From Halobacteriales archaeon QH_7_65_31 (GTDB lineage Archaea; Halobacteriota; Halobacteria; Halobacteriales; Haloarculaceae): DNA of 64,000 nucleotides. Location of the stretch: positions 62,001 to 126,000 of the forward strand of contig PXQU01000013.1 in the NCBI GenBank assembly GCA_003021785.1. The letters are read 5' to 3'. Positions 8,785 through 17,863 of the stretch are shown piece by piece; positions within the stretch are counted from its first letter, which is position 1, and each line of letters begins with the position of its first letter. Both the position numbers and the translations under genes were made by a program. Under the pieces are notes generated by a model that saw nothing but the letters and a program-made list of their open reading frames with translations, was not told where the DNA came from and did not search any database.

Positions 8785-9289
8785 GCAGTCGCAGGAGTCC
8801 CGGGACGAACAGCGCGAGCCCGAATACGTACGCCGTCGCGACGACGAGCCAAGCGCGGCGAATCCGCTCGTACCGATCGCGCAGGGCGTCGAACCGCGGG
8901 AGAACGACGTACGAGAAGAAGCCGACGAGGAAGACGAACGTCACGAGCAGCGCGAGAAGATGTGTCACCAGCGGAAGCCCCGTGCCGGCGATGTAGAGTC
9001 GCGGCGACGGCACGACCGTCTCGATCCCGTACTCGGCAGTCGTGTAGAAGACACCGGCGAGGACCCCCGCCGCGTAGTGGAGTCCGGACGCGAGTGTCGG
9101 ATCCACGTCCGTCGGGTTACTCCCGGTGAGCAGTCCGGTAGCGACGAACGGGGCCGTCGATCCCTCTGGGAGTCGGTGCATCGGGACGTTCGAGACGACG
9201 GCGGCGACGAGACCGGCGACCGCCCCGAGCACGTAGACCGTCGAGAGGGTGAGCGCGGGACTGTGAAGGAGTAGATCGAAGCTGAACAC
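8777..9289 (-). CDS. Haloarchaeal membrane protein, about four spans
   Basis: About 170 aa with four hydrophobic stretches: near the N-terminus (TLSTVYVLGAVAGLVAAVVS), around LHYAAGVLAGVFY, the long LPLVTHLLALLVTFVFLVGF, and LVVATAYVFGLALFVPGLL at the end. No catalytic motif is seen. I use the GTG at 9289 (start of the FSFDLLLHS stretch); a GTG at 9310 and a TTG at 9316 are other in-frame options. Function unknown. Confidence 0.6.
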   Translation of the reverse strand: MFSFDLLLHSPALTLSTVYVLGAVAGLVAAVVSNVPMHRLPEGSTAPFVATGLLTGSNPTDVDPTLASGLHYAAGVLAGVFYTTAEYGIETVVPSPRLYIAGTGLPLVTHLLALLVTFVFLVGFFSYVVLPRFDALRDRYERIRRAWLVVATAYVFGLALFVPGLLRLLT

Positions 9290-9328
9290 GCGTGAACTAC
9301 TGTCCCCCACGGCCAAAGTTGCTCGCGT

Positions 9329-10189
9329 TTACGCGCGATCGCCGCCGCGGATCGCGTCGAGTCGCTCCCATCCGAGTTCGGTCTTCGGGCCTTTCGAGCC
9401 GGTGGCGAGCGCGCCGGCGGCGTTGGCAGTCGCGAGTGCGGTCGCGCGGTCGTCACCGCGGAGGCGGCTCGCGATGTAGCCCGCCGCGAACGCGTCGCCC
9501 GCACCGGTGGTATCGACCGCCGTCGGCTGGTAGCCGTCGTGTTCACAGCGGCCCTCGGGCGTCTCGACCACTGCGCCGTCGGTCCCGCGTTTCGTAACGA
9601 CGACCGGCGGAGTCGGCGCGTCGAGACCATCGGCCTCGCGGTCGTTCACGAAGAGCAGATCGGCCGCGTCGATGGCATCGGCGTAGTCGCGCGTACCGAG
9701 CCGTCGCCCCGGATCGACCGAGAGCGGTACGTCGGCGTCCGCCGCGATACGAGCGACGCGGGCGACGGTGTCCGGTCGGTGGGCTGTGACGTGGACGTGG
9801 TCGGCGCGCCGGATCGGCTCGGGGTCGAGATCGTCGGGCCCGAGCGCCTCGTTGACGCCCGGGGTCGCGAGCACGGACACCTCGCCGGAGTCGTCCACGA
9901 GCAGGTACTTCGTCGTCGTCGCGCCCTCGATGGTCCGGAGCCGTGAGAGATCGACGCCCGCGCGGTCGAGATCGCGGCGCGCGAGCAGGCCGTGGTCGTC
10001 GTCGCCGACGCTGCCGACGAGCGTCACCGCACAGCCGAGTCCGGTGAGACCGACAGCGACGTTGGCAGCGGAGCCGCCGCCGGTCTGACTCCGCTCGCGG
10101 ACGACCGCCTCGCCGTCGGCGTCGGGGAGCGAGTCGAGGCGGAGCGTCACGTCCCAGTTGACGTGTCCGACACAGCAGACCCGAGACAT
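9329..10189 (-). CDS. PfkB-family sugar or nucleoside kinase
   Basis: 286 aa ribokinase-fold enzyme. The N-terminal GGGSAANVAVGLTGLG is PfkB signature 1, and DTTGAGDAFAAGYIASRL near residue 227 is signature 2, with the catalytic Asp and the GAGD anion hole. The family phosphorylates sugars or nucleosides with ATP; the substrate cannot be read from the motifs. The deoC aldolase 1.4 kb away might suggest pentose/nucleoside salvage, but the two genes are not in one operon. The start ATG gives the usual MSRVCCVGHVNWD opening. Confidence 0.85.
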   Translation of the reverse strand: MSRVCCVGHVNWDVTLRLDSLPDADGEAVVRERSQTGGGSAANVAVGLTGLGCAVTLVGSVGDDDHGLLARRDLDRAGVDLSRLRTIEGATTTKYLLVDDSGEVSVLATPGVNEALGPDDLDPEPIRRADHVHVTAHRPDTVARVARIAADADVPLSVDPGRRLGTRDYADAIDAADLLFVNDREADGLDAPTPPVVVTKRGTDGAVVETPEGRCEHDGYQPTAVDTTGAGDAFAAGYIASRLRGDDRATALATANAAGALATGSKGPKTELGWERLDAIRGGDRA

Positions 10190-10240
10190 ATCCGCACTCG
10201 GGAGCGTCTCGGTGAAAGGCCCCCGGTTCGAGCCGAGAGT

Positions 10241-11056
10241 TCACGCGATCGCGAACAGGACGAGGTTGTGAACGCCGGGACCGAGACCGACAGCGGCGAC
10301 GAGACCGAGCAGTAGCGATCCCTCCGCCGGCTCCTCGCGGACGTACTCGCGGAAGGCGAACAGGACGGCGCTCGCGAGCGCGAGCTTCACGAGGACGAAC
10401 AGCCACGCCGTACCGAACAGCTCGGCGGGCGGGAGTCCGTGGCCGGCGTCGATGAGCACGGCCGACAGCGGGGTCTGCTCGCCGAAGCCGAGCGCGATCC
10501 CCTGTGCCGTCGAGAGACCGTCGAGCGTGTGTCCGAACAGCGCGAGCAGACCCGGAAGCCCGGTGACGCCGACTCGCGAGCGCAGCGCGAGCCAGAGACC
10601 GGCCGTGACTGTGCCCGACAGCGCGAGCGCGCGCAGCGGGCCAGCGAGCGTCAGGCTCTCGTTGGCGAGCGCGTATCGGAGCCCGACGCCGACGAGCGCC
10701 AACAGCAGGCCGCTACCGGTCCCCGCGAGCACGCCCGGCGTGGTTGAGGGAGCCCACTCCGTCGCTGACCGGTCGGCGACGGTGAGCCAGACGGTCCCGG
10801 CGACGAGGAACGTCGTCAGGTAGACGACCGGACTGCCGAACAGCGGCGCGAGCACGCCGGGGACCGCCCCGACCTGATACAGCGCGTAGCCGGCCGCGCC
10901 GGTCGCCATCCACGGCGCGAACGCGACGACGACGGCGGGCGTGACGGGCGGGCGACGGCGGCGGAGTCCGACGCCGACGACGGCCAGCCCGACGGAGACG
11001 GCGAGCAGATACGGAAGCGGCGGGAGTGCTGTGCCGGTCGGCAACAGCTGTGACAT
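10241..11056 (-). CDS. DUF63 family integral membrane protein
   Basis: 271 aa with seven or so hydrophobic helices and few charged loops. The late motif FGHTLDGLSTAQGIALGF and EYVREEP near the C-terminus match the archaeal DUF63 family as I recall it. The start is the ATG at 11056, which gives the first span (PYLLAVSVGLAVVGVGL) after a short N-terminus; longer in-frame extensions upstream are basic and overlap the divergent gene's promoter. Function unknown. Confidence 0.75.
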   Translation of the reverse strand: MSQLLPTGTALPPLPYLLAVSVGLAVVGVGLRRRRPPVTPAVVVAFAPWMATGAAGYALYQVGAVPGVLAPLFGSPVVYLTTFLVAGTVWLTVADRSATEWAPSTTPGVLAGTGSGLLLALVGVGLRYALANESLTLAGPLRALALSGTVTAGLWLALRSRVGVTGLPGLLALFGHTLDGLSTAQGIALGFGEQTPLSAVLIDAGHGLPPAELFGTAWLFVLVKLALASAVLFAFREYVREEPAEGSLLLGLVAAVGLGPGVHNLVLFAIA

Positions 11057-11149
11057 AGTCGGGTGGGTATCGGAGCGCGTGAAAGCGTTGCGGATGTTTG
11101 CCGCTGGTCGGGAGGTTATTACCGTGAAGGACGAACAGTTCGCGTAGCA

Positions 11150-11530
11150 GTGAGCACACAGTACGAGGCCGGCGTCTGCAACATCGACGGAGCGGAACGA
11201 CGGAAGCGGCGGCGCTACGCCGCCGTCGCGTTCGGCGTCGCAGCCGCGTATCTGCTCGTCGTGCTGGTGAGTTCGCTTCCGACGCTGCTGCTCGTCGGGC
11301 TGTTCGTCCCGCTCTCCGTCGGCTTCGAGATGGCGCTCCAAGCGCGGCGGGCGTTCTGCGTGAGCCTCGCGCTGTCGGGCGAATACGCCTTCGACGACGA
11401 GTCCGGACCGGTGTCGGCCGCCGACGCGAGAGCGACAGATCGCGCGGCCGGGCTGAAGCTCGCCGCCCTCGGTCTCGGCGGCGGAGCCGTTACGACGGGA
11501 CTCGTCTACGCCGTCGTGAGTCTGGTCTGA
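11150..11530 (+). CDS. Small haloarchaeal membrane protein
   Basis: 126 aa, GTG start. Three hydrophobic helices: residues about 24-44, 45-65 ([18 protein letters not shown]) and a C-terminal span ([18 protein letters not shown]), with an acidic loop in between. It is divergent from the DUF63 gene with about 90 bp between them. The start codon follows a CGTAGCA stretch; the earlier in-frame codons do not look coding. Function unknown. Confidence 0.55.
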   Translation: MSTQYEAGVCNIDGAERRKRRRYAAVAFGVAAAYLLVVLVSSLPTLLLVGLFVPLSVGFEMALQARRAFCVSLALSGEYAFDDESGPVSAADARATDRAAGLKLAALGLGGGAVTTGLVYAVVSLV

Positions 11531-11577
11531 CGCGTTTAGACCGGGACGTTTTCAGCGATGGCTTCCGACGGTCGGGT

Positions 11578-12210
11578 ATGAATCGCGAGGAGCTCGCCGC
11601 CCGTATCGACCACACCGTGCTCGGCCCGGAGACGACGCTCGCCGACGTCGAGACGCTCCTCGACGAGGCGAGCGAGCACGGGATGAACGCCTGTCTCCCG
11701 CCCTGTTACGTCTCCGAGGCGAGCGCGTACGCGCCGGACGTGACGCTCGCGACCGTCATCGGGTTCCCGCACGGGCAGAACGCGCCGGCGGCGAAAGAAC
11801 AGGAGGCCGAACGCGCGTGGGGGGCCGGCGCTGATGAACTCGACGTGGTCATCAACGTCGGTCGGCTCCGCGCCGGTGACGACGAGGCGGTGCAGGCAGA
11901 GCTGGAGGCGGTCGTCGCTGCCGTTCCCGTCCCGGTGAAGGTCATCATCGAGACCGCGCTGTTGACCGACGCCGAGAAACGCCGGGCCTGTGCGGCCGCT
12001 CGCGATGCCGACGCGGCGATGGTGAAGACCTCGACCGGCTTCGCCGACGGCGGGGCGACCGTCCCCGACGTGGAACTGATGAGCGAGTATCTCCCGGTCA
12101 AGGCCTCCGGCGGGGTGGGGAGCTACGAGGAGGCGATGGCGATGTTCGAGGCCGGAGCCGAGCGCATCGGCGCGTCCTCGGGCGTCGCTATCATTAATTC
12201 GATTGTGTAA
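11578..12210 (+). CDS. deoC: Deoxyribose-phosphate aldolase
   Basis: 210 aa TIM-barrel aldolase that splits 2-deoxyribose-5-phosphate into glyceraldehyde-3-phosphate and acetaldehyde in deoxynucleoside breakdown. Seen: [15 protein letters not shown] at the start, VIGFPHG, the catalytic Asp region [22 protein letters not shown], and the Schiff-base Lys in MVKTSTGF, followed by VKASGGV. All catalytic residues are present. A 47-bp gap separates it from the upstream membrane protein on the same strand. Confidence 0.95.
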   Translation: MNREELAARIDHTVLGPETTLADVETLLDEASEHGMNACLPPCYVSEASAYAPDVTLATVIGFPHGQNAPAAKEQEAERAWGAGADELDVVINVGRLRAGDDEAVQAELEAVVAAVPVPVKVIIETALLTDAEKRRACAAARDADAAMVKTSTGFADGGATVPDVELMSEYLPVKASGGVGSYEEAMAMFEAGAERIGASSGVAIINSIV

Positions 12211-12429
12211 ATAGAGATAATACGTAATCAGATAGCCTTGTCACCAGTAGCTCAGCTTGCCCAACGTGGCCCCTCAGTTCGGCTGGTTTCGTAGGAGAAA
12301 TCTACTGTCTGATTAATCTCTGTTCCGCGTTTTAGCGCGACATACAGCTCGATCTTATATATTATATCCCCAGTTCAAACGTATATCGTGGATCAGGGGT
12401 ACTTTCTGGCCGCAGAACTATTTTATTCT
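12211..12429. other. AT-rich intergenic stretch with promoter-like boxes
   Basis: Clearly lower GC than its surroundings. It contains CTTATATATT (about 12354-12363) and a second ATTATATCCC just after it, either of which could drive the membrane-protein gene downstream. No tRNA, inverted repeat pair or coding frame with haloarchaeal character was found in it. Confidence 0.45.
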
Positions 12430-12945
12430 ATGCCGTTTACTCCGTATCATTTCGGACCTGCGTTACTGTTTGGAATTATACTTTTTAGATATATTGACTT
12501 TACGACGTTTGTTGTAGCCAACCTGATCATCGACTGGAGAGCAGCACTTGTACTGTTCAATCTGTGGATGGGTCCCAGACACGGGTGGGTACATACGTTC
12601 ATCGGTGCTTCGATAATGTCAGTGATTCTATTTGTAGTTATGAATTATATGAGAAAAGAGTACAGAGAACAGCATACGCAGATGAGTTTGGGTCAAGTTC
12701 CAACGAAGATCAAAATACTGTTGGCCGCGTTTGCCGGGACATTTCTCCACGTTGCTATCGACTCGTTCCACCATCCCAGAATGGAGCCGTTTATGCCGTT
12801 TAGTCTTAACCCGTTACTCGGAATCGCAGGAACGCAGGAGGTGCGCCAGCTTACGACAGTTTGTGGCATTCTTGGACTGTTCGCCCTGATATTGTTCCCA
12901 CGATTGGGAAATGTAAGTTGGGAGGTAGAGAACAGAGAGAACTAG
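12430..12945 (+). CDS. YdjM-like (LexA-binding family) membrane hydrolase homologue
   Basis: 171 aa from this start. It opens with MPFTPYHFGPALLFG, the typical start of membrane-bound YdjM-type putative metal-dependent hydrolases. His/Asp residues follow in order: TFLHVAIDSFHHP near residue 113, and an earlier GWVHTFIG. Four to five hydrophobic spans. A GTG at 12388 would add 14 residues and would suit a leaderless transcript from the TATA at about 12354, so the start is open. Its codon use is AT-rich and unlike its neighbours, which suggests recent transfer. Function in archaea is unknown. Confidence 0.65.
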   Translation: MPFTPYHFGPALLFGIILFRYIDFTTFVVANLIIDWRAALVLFNLWMGPRHGWVHTFIGASIMSVILFVVMNYMRKEYREQHTQMSLGQVPTKIKILLAAFAGTFLHVAIDSFHHPRMEPFMPFSLNPLLGIAGTQEVRQLTTVCGILGLFALILFPRLGNVSWEVENREN

Positions 12946-13249
12946 CCGGTGAGAGCAGGGCATACGCAGTAGGGAAGCCAATATCAGGAGATTGGGATCC
13001 GGATGAGACAATCGATATGCAGTCGGCGATGAGGCAGATTCATACGATCCGAACTGCGGAAGCACTTGCCCGTCGGAAGACGATGGAGACCCGCAAGAGG
13101 ATGAGTATGGTTGGTTGCTGGTATGAAATAGAGTAGCCATACGTGAAATTCATTTTACATGAATGGCATATTGAGTGACAAGTAACCCATCGTTTCACTC
13201 CGTTCGTTCCGTCGCGCTTTTGCTCGCGCATCCGCTTGTACTCGTACGA
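12946..13249. other. Unassigned 304-bp intergenic region
   Basis: Mixed composition, continuing the AT-rich patch. Short open frames are present, but none has haloarchaeal codon use or a recognisable motif. A partly palindromic GAAATTCATTTTACATGAATG near 13144 is the only local structure. It may be the remains of an acquired segment, or the promoter of the methylthiotransferase gene. Confidence 0.35.
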
Positions 13250-14539
13250 ATGGCCCGCTATCATATCGAGACGTACGGCTGTACCTCGAACCGCGGCGAG
13301 AGCCGCGAGATCGAGCGGCGGCTCCGCGACGCGGGCCACCACCGCACCGACCTGAAGGAGGCAGATGTCGCCATCCTCAACACCTGTACCGTGGTCGAGA
13401 AGACGGAGCGGAACATGCTCCGCCGGGCCGAGGAGCTGGAGTCCGAGGTGGCGGATCTCATCGTCACCGGCTGTATGGCGCTTGCACAGGGGGAGGAGTT
13501 CGCCGAGATCGACGCACAGGTGCTCCACTGGGAGGCGGTCCCGACCGCCGTCACCAACGGCGAGTGTCCGACGACCACCCCCGACGCCGAGCCGATCCTC
13601 GACGGCGAGATCGGCATTCTCCCCATCGCACGCGGCTGTATGTCGAACTGCTCGTACTGCATCACGAAGTTCGCGACCGGGCGGATCGACTCGCCGCCGG
13701 TCGAAGACAACGTCGAGAAGGCGCGCGCGCTCGTCCACGCCGGCGCGAGCGAGATCAGGGTGACAGGGCAGGACACGGGCGTCTACGGCTGGGACGAGGG
13801 CGAACGGAAGCTCCCAGAGCTGCTCGACCGCATCTGTGCCATCGACGGCGAGTTCCGCGTCCGGCTCGGGATGGCGAACCCCGGCGGGATTCACGGGATC
13901 CACGACGAGCTCGCGCGCGTCTTCGCCGACAACGAGAAGCTGTACAACTTCATCCATCTCCCCGTTCAGTCCGGCTCCGACGCGGTGCTCGAAGACATGC
14001 GCCGGCAACACCGCGTCGGGAAGTTCCGCGAGATCGTCGACCGGTTCGACCGCGAGCTCGACCACTGGACCCTCTCGACGGACTTCATCGTCGGCTTCCC
14101 GACCGAGGACGACGCCGATCACGAGCAGTCGATGGCCCTGCTCCGGGAGGTGCGCCCGGAGAAGATCAACGTGACGCGGTTCTCGAAGCGACCGGGCACG
14201 GACGCCGCCGAGATGAAGGGACTGGGCGGGCAGACGAAGAAGGACCGCTCGAAGGCGATGTCGGCGCTGAAGATGGACGTCGTGGGTGACGCCTACCAGT
14301 CGATGATCGGCGAGCGCCACGAAGTGCTGGTCGTCGAGCAGGGGACCGGCGACTCGGTCAAGTGTCGCGACGGGGCCTACCGGCAGCTCATCGTTCAGAA
14401 CGCCTCCGAGCACGGCGTCGAACCCGGTGACTTCCTCACCGTCGAGGTGACGAGCGCACAGTCGGTGTACGCGTTCGCTTCGCCCGTCGGAACGGACGAT
14501 CCCGAAGCGTCGGACGAGGAGATCGCCGTCGCGGACTGA
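13250..14539 (+). CDS. tRNA t6A37 methylthiotransferase (radical SAM, e-MtaB/CDKAL1 type)
   Basis: 429 aa. It converts N6-threonylcarbamoyladenosine-37 to its 2-methylthio form. Domain order is MTTase N-terminal domain (three Cys: YGCTSN, ILNTCTVVE, VTGCMAL, auxiliary cluster), radical-SAM domain with the CxxxCxxC signature (GCMSNCSYCITKFATGR), and a C-terminal TRAM domain (about 365-420). The blocks FIHLPVQSGSD and DFIVGFPTE confirm the family. The ATG at 13250 gives MARYHIETYGCTSN, the normal start; an upstream in-frame extension is low-complexity. Confidence 0.93.
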   Translation: MARYHIETYGCTSNRGESREIERRLRDAGHHRTDLKEADVAILNTCTVVEKTERNMLRRAEELESEVADLIVTGCMALAQGEEFAEIDAQVLHWEAVPTAVTNGECPTTTPDAEPILDGEIGILPIARGCMSNCSYCITKFATGRIDSPPVEDNVEKARALVHAGASEIRVTGQDTGVYGWDEGERKLPELLDRICAIDGEFRVRLGMANPGGIHGIHDELARVFADNEKLYNFIHLPVQSGSDAVLEDMRRQHRVGKFREIVDRFDRELDHWTLSTDFIVGFPTEDDADHEQSMALLREVRPEKINVTRFSKRPGTDAAEMKGLGGQTKKDRSKAMSALKMDVVGDAYQSMIGERHEVLVVEQGTGDSVKCRDGAYRQLIVQNASEHGVEPGDFLTVEVTSAQSVYAFASPVGTDDPEASDEEIAVAD

Positions 14540-14576
14540 CGCCCGGGTTTTTCTCGATCCGCGGTGACCCGTGCGT

Positions 14577-15500
14577 ATGGCCGACTACGAGCTCTCTCGC
14601 GAGGCGGAACATCTCCACTACGACTTCGACCGCGAGCGCGACTCCGTCCTGACGGTCGAGTCGGGCGACACCGTCGCGTTCGAGTGTCTCGACGCCGGTG
14701 ACGGCCAGCTCCCGCCCGATGCCGCACCCGAGGACGTACAGGCCGTCGATGCGCCGGGCCATCCGATGACCGGTCCGGTCGAAATCGCGGGCGCACAGCC
14801 GGGTGACACTCTCGCCGTCGAGATTCTGGACGTAGCCCACGAGGGTGTCGGCTGGACCTACGTCGCGCCGGACGCCGGTCTCCTCCCCGAGGCGTTCCCC
14901 GACTTCGCCGTCCACACGTGGGACCTCGATGAGGCGGTCGGCTACTTCCACGGTATCGAGGTCCCACTCCACCCGTTCCCCGGCAACCTCGGCGTCGTGC
15001 CAGTCGAGCCGGGACCGCACTCGACGATCCCGCCCCGCTCCGTCGGCGGCAATCTGGATATCAAACACCTGACCGCCGGTTCGACGCTGTATCTCCCGGT
15101 GGAGGTGGCCGGCGGGCTGTTCTCAGTCGGTGATCTCCACGCCGCACAGGGAGACGGGGAGGTGTGTATCACGGCCATCGAGATACCGGGAACGGCCACC
15201 GTTCGACTCCGACTCGCCGAGCGCGACGTCAGCGGGCCGGAGATAGAGACGAGCGGCCCGTTCGCCCCTGCCGGCCACACCGACCGCGAAACGGACGTGC
15301 GCGCCGTCGCCGGACTCGGCGCTGACGTGAACGAGGCGACACGGGAGGCGGTTCGGGAGATGATCTCGCTGCTCACCTCGGAGACCGATCTCACCCGCGA
15401 GCAGGCGTATATGCTCTGTTCGACGGCGGTCGATCTGAAGGTGAGCGAGGTGGTGAATCAGACGGTCGTCGTGACCGCGTATCTCGGCGTTTCGGTCTGA
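14577..15500 (+). CDS. Acetamidase/formamidase family protein
   Basis: 307 aa, close to family length. It has PIEIAGAQPGD-like core (here PVEIAGAQPGDTL), FPGNLGVVP with the start of the metal/active-site region, PPRSVGGNLDIKHLTAGSTL with conserved Asn and Asp, and FSVGDLHAAQGDGEVC with the GDxHAxQGDGE signature. The family hydrolyses short amides such as acetamide or formamide to ammonia. Substrate preference cannot be told. It runs in the same direction as the methylthiotransferase, 37 bp behind it. Confidence 0.9.
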   Translation: MADYELSREAEHLHYDFDRERDSVLTVESGDTVAFECLDAGDGQLPPDAAPEDVQAVDAPGHPMTGPVEIAGAQPGDTLAVEILDVAHEGVGWTYVAPDAGLLPEAFPDFAVHTWDLDEAVGYFHGIEVPLHPFPGNLGVVPVEPGPHSTIPPRSVGGNLDIKHLTAGSTLYLPVEVAGGLFSVGDLHAAQGDGEVCITAIEIPGTATVRLRLAERDVSGPEIETSGPFAPAGHTDRETDVRAVAGLGADVNEATREAVREMISLLTSETDLTREQAYMLCSTAVDLKVSEVVNQTVVVTAYLGVSV

Positions 15501-15508
15501 GCGCGGCG

Positions 15509-16429
15509 TCAGCTCTCCTCGAAGACGGCGAGCCGGTCGACCTCGCTGTCGGTCTTCCACTCGTCCAGCTCCTTCGGATCGACGTGGACGAACACGTCGT
15601 CGACCTCCGGGGTCTCCCCGACGGCCCGGACGACGGCTGTCTCGATCTCGTGCGCCTCTCTGACGGTCGTCGCGCCTTCGATCTCGATGTGGAGTGAGAC
15701 GTCTACCTCGGGACCGACGTAGTGTGCGACCACGTCGTGTGCGCCGGCCACGTCGGGGTGATCGAGCGCGCGGGAGAGAATCTCCGCGCGCAGCTCCTCG
15801 GGCGGTGCGCCGCCGACGAGATACGAGAGGTTGTCACGCACCACCTCGACGCCGGTGTAGCCGATAGCGACGCTGACGGCGAGCGCGGCGATCGGATCGA
15901 GGACCGGAACCCCCACCTGTGCACCGAGCACGCCGGCGAGGGCGGCTCCAGCCGCGAGGATATCATTGCGATTGTCGAGCGCCGTCGCGCGGAGCGCCGG
16001 CGACTGCTCGTCCGTCGCTACCCCGAGAACGTACCGGTAGAGACCGAACTTCACGACCCCACCCACGGCGAGTACGACGGCGGCGGTCGGTCCCCGCGAG
16101 ACGGTGACCGATCCCGATAGCACGGTCGTGATGGCGTTGTACGCGACCGCACCGCCGGCGAGGAAGATACCGCCCGCGACGACGAGTGAGACGAACGGCT
16201 CGATGCGCTCGTGGCCGTGCGGATGGTCGGCGTCGGCCGGCTGGGTCGTGAGATACAGCCCGACGAGGACGACCGCCGAGTAGGCGCTGTCGGCGAGGCT
16301 GTTCGCCGCCTCGGAGCCGACGGCGAGACTGCCGGTCGTCTGCCAGACGACCGCTTTGGCGGCGAATAGCCCGATATTCGCGACAAGGACGAGTGCGCCC
16401 ACCCGCCTGAGCGAACTCGCACGGGACAT
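15509..16429 (-). CDS. Cation diffusion facilitator (CDF) transporter
   Basis: 306 aa with about six membrane spans and a cytoplasmic C-terminal domain. Spans 2 and 5 carry the expected polar residues: NSLADSAYS in span 2 and the ALDNRNDILAAG segment in span 5, where the CDF metal site lies (the usual pattern is HxxxD; here it is DxxxD-like in both, suggesting a non-zinc preference). PHGHERIEPF is the signature loop. The C-terminal domain reads VHVDPKE. It is divergent from larC, 82 bp apart. Likely exports a divalent metal; nickel or manganese cannot be decided by sequence. Confidence 0.85.
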   Translation of the reverse strand: MSRASSLRRVGALVLVANIGLFAAKAVVWQTTGSLAVGSEAANSLADSAYSAVVLVGLYLTTQPADADHPHGHERIEPFVSLVVAGGIFLAGGAVAYNAITTVLSGSVTVSRGPTAAVVLAVGGVVKFGLYRYVLGVATDEQSPALRATALDNRNDILAAGAALAGVLGAQVGVPVLDPIAALAVSVAIGYTGVEVVRDNLSYLVGGAPPEELRAEILSRALDHPDVAGAHDVVAHYVGPEVDVSLHIEIEGATTVREAHEIETAVVRAVGETPEVDDVFVHVDPKELDEWKTDSEVDRLAVFEES

Positions 16430-16510
16430 ACCTGATTCTCGCGAGCCGGCGACTTGGCTGTGTCGCCCGCCGGTCGAACCGCTTTTCGCCGTCGCTGCCG
16501 GCCTACGAGT

Positions 16511-17863
16511 ATGCAGACGCTCGCCTTCGATGGTCGGACGGGCACGGCCGGTGACATGCTGTTGGCCGCGCTCCTCGCGGCCGGCGCGGACCCGGACGCG
16601 CTCGCGCCCGTCACCGACGCGCTCCCCGTCGAGTACCGTCTCGACCGCCGGGACGAACACGGCATCACTGCGACGACCGTCGACGTGCTCCTGACCGACG
16701 AGATAGACGAGGACGGTGAGGAGGCGGGCGGAGCCGGATCCGACGAATCGCTTCCGTCGCTGGATAAGACGGGCCGGAACGGCCACGCTCACGGTGACGG
16801 CGACGAAGCGGGTCACACACACGACGACCACGGCGACCACGCACACGGCCCAGACGGCCACACCCACGCCGAGGGCCACGGCGTCACTCGAACGTATCCG
16901 GAGGTCGTCGAGCTCGTCGAGTCGATGGCGTTGGGCGAGCGCGCCGAAGCGATCGCGCTGGGTGCGTTCCGCCGGCTCGGAGCAGCGGAGGCGACCGTCC
17001 ACGACACCGATCTCGAAACCACAGCATTTCACGAGGTTGGAGCCGACGACGCCGTCGCGGACATCGTCGGCGTCGCCCTGCTCGTCGCCGATCTCGACCC
17101 CGAGCGGATCGTGACGACGCCCGTCTCCGCCGGCGGCGGTGAGGTGCGGATGGCACACGGGACGTACCCCGTCCCCGCGCCCGCGGTCGTCGAGATCGCG
17201 AGCGAGGCCGACTGGGAGCTCCGCGGCGGCCCCGTCGACGAGGAGCTACTGACACCGACCGGTGCGGCGATTCTGGCCGAACTCGCTGACGGGGTCGACT
17301 CGCTCCCATCGATGCAGGTCAGAGCATCGGGCTACGGCGCGGGGACGCGCTCGCTCGCAGACCGGCCGAACGTGGTGCGTGCGGTCGTCGGTGCTGCCGA
17401 CGAGGGGCTCGTCCGCGACGAGATCCGGGTGTTAGAGACCAATCTGGACGACGCCAGTCCCGAGCTCTTGGGGAGTCTCCAGCGATCGCTGAAGGAGGCG
17501 GGCGCACGCGACGTGAGCGTCGTCCCGGCGACGATGAAGAAGGGGCGACCGGGCCATCTCGTGAAGGTCATCGTCCGTCCGCCGGACGTGCAGACGGTGG
17601 CACGGCGGCTCGCAGAGGAAACCGGGACGCTCGGCGTTCGGGAGACGGGTGCGGGCCACCGCTGGATCGCGACCCGCGCGTTCGAGACCGCCGAGATCGA
17701 GATCGACGGAGAGACCTTCGGCGTGAGCGTGAAGGTCGCGGGCGACGGCGACGGGACGGTGTACGACGTGAGCGCGGAGTTCGACGACGCCGACGCCGTG
17801 GCCGAGCGGACGGGGCTGTCGGTGCGTGAGGTGATGCGCCGCGCGGAAGCGCAGATCCGTTAG
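16511..17863 (+). CDS. larC: LarC, nickel-pincer cofactor cyclometallase
   Basis: 450 aa. LarC inserts nickel into the pincer nucleotide cofactor of lactate racemase LarA and related enzymes. It opens FDGRTGTAGDMLLAALLAAG, has a His-rich tract at residues 92-124 (GHAHGDGDEAGHTHDDHGDH and on) suited to nickel storage, the GADDAVADIVGVA block, and the C-terminal ETNLDDASPEL and VVPATMKKGRPGH. In Lactobacillus the protein is made by frameshift from two parts; here it is one open frame. larA and larB/E are not in the window. It is divergent from a CDF transporter. Confidence 0.9.
   Translation: MQTLAFDGRTGTAGDMLLAALLAAGADPDALAPVTDALPVEYRLDRRDEHGITATTVDVLLTDEIDEDGEEAGGAGSDESLPSLDKTGRNGHAHGDGDEAGHTHDDHGDHAHGPDGHTHAEGHGVTRTYPEVVELVESMALGERAEAIALGAFRRLGAAEATVHDTDLETTAFHEVGADDAVADIVGVALLVADLDPERIVTTPVSAGGGEVRMAHGTYPVPAPAVVEIASEADWELRGGPVDEELLTPTGAAILAELADGVDSLPSMQVRASGYGAGTRSLADRPNVVRAVVGAADEGLVRDEIRVLETNLDDASPELLGSLQRSLKEAGARDVSVVPATMKKGRPGHLVKVIVRPPDVQTVARRLAEETGTLGVRETGAGHRWIATRAFETAEIEIDGETFGVSVKVAGDGDGTVYDVSAEFDDADAVAERTGLSVREVMRRAEAQIR

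Noticed and set aside
12946-13136. Short plus-strand frames in the AT-rich gap as a real gene
   Set aside because: No start with a plausible promoter, no motif, and poor codon use.
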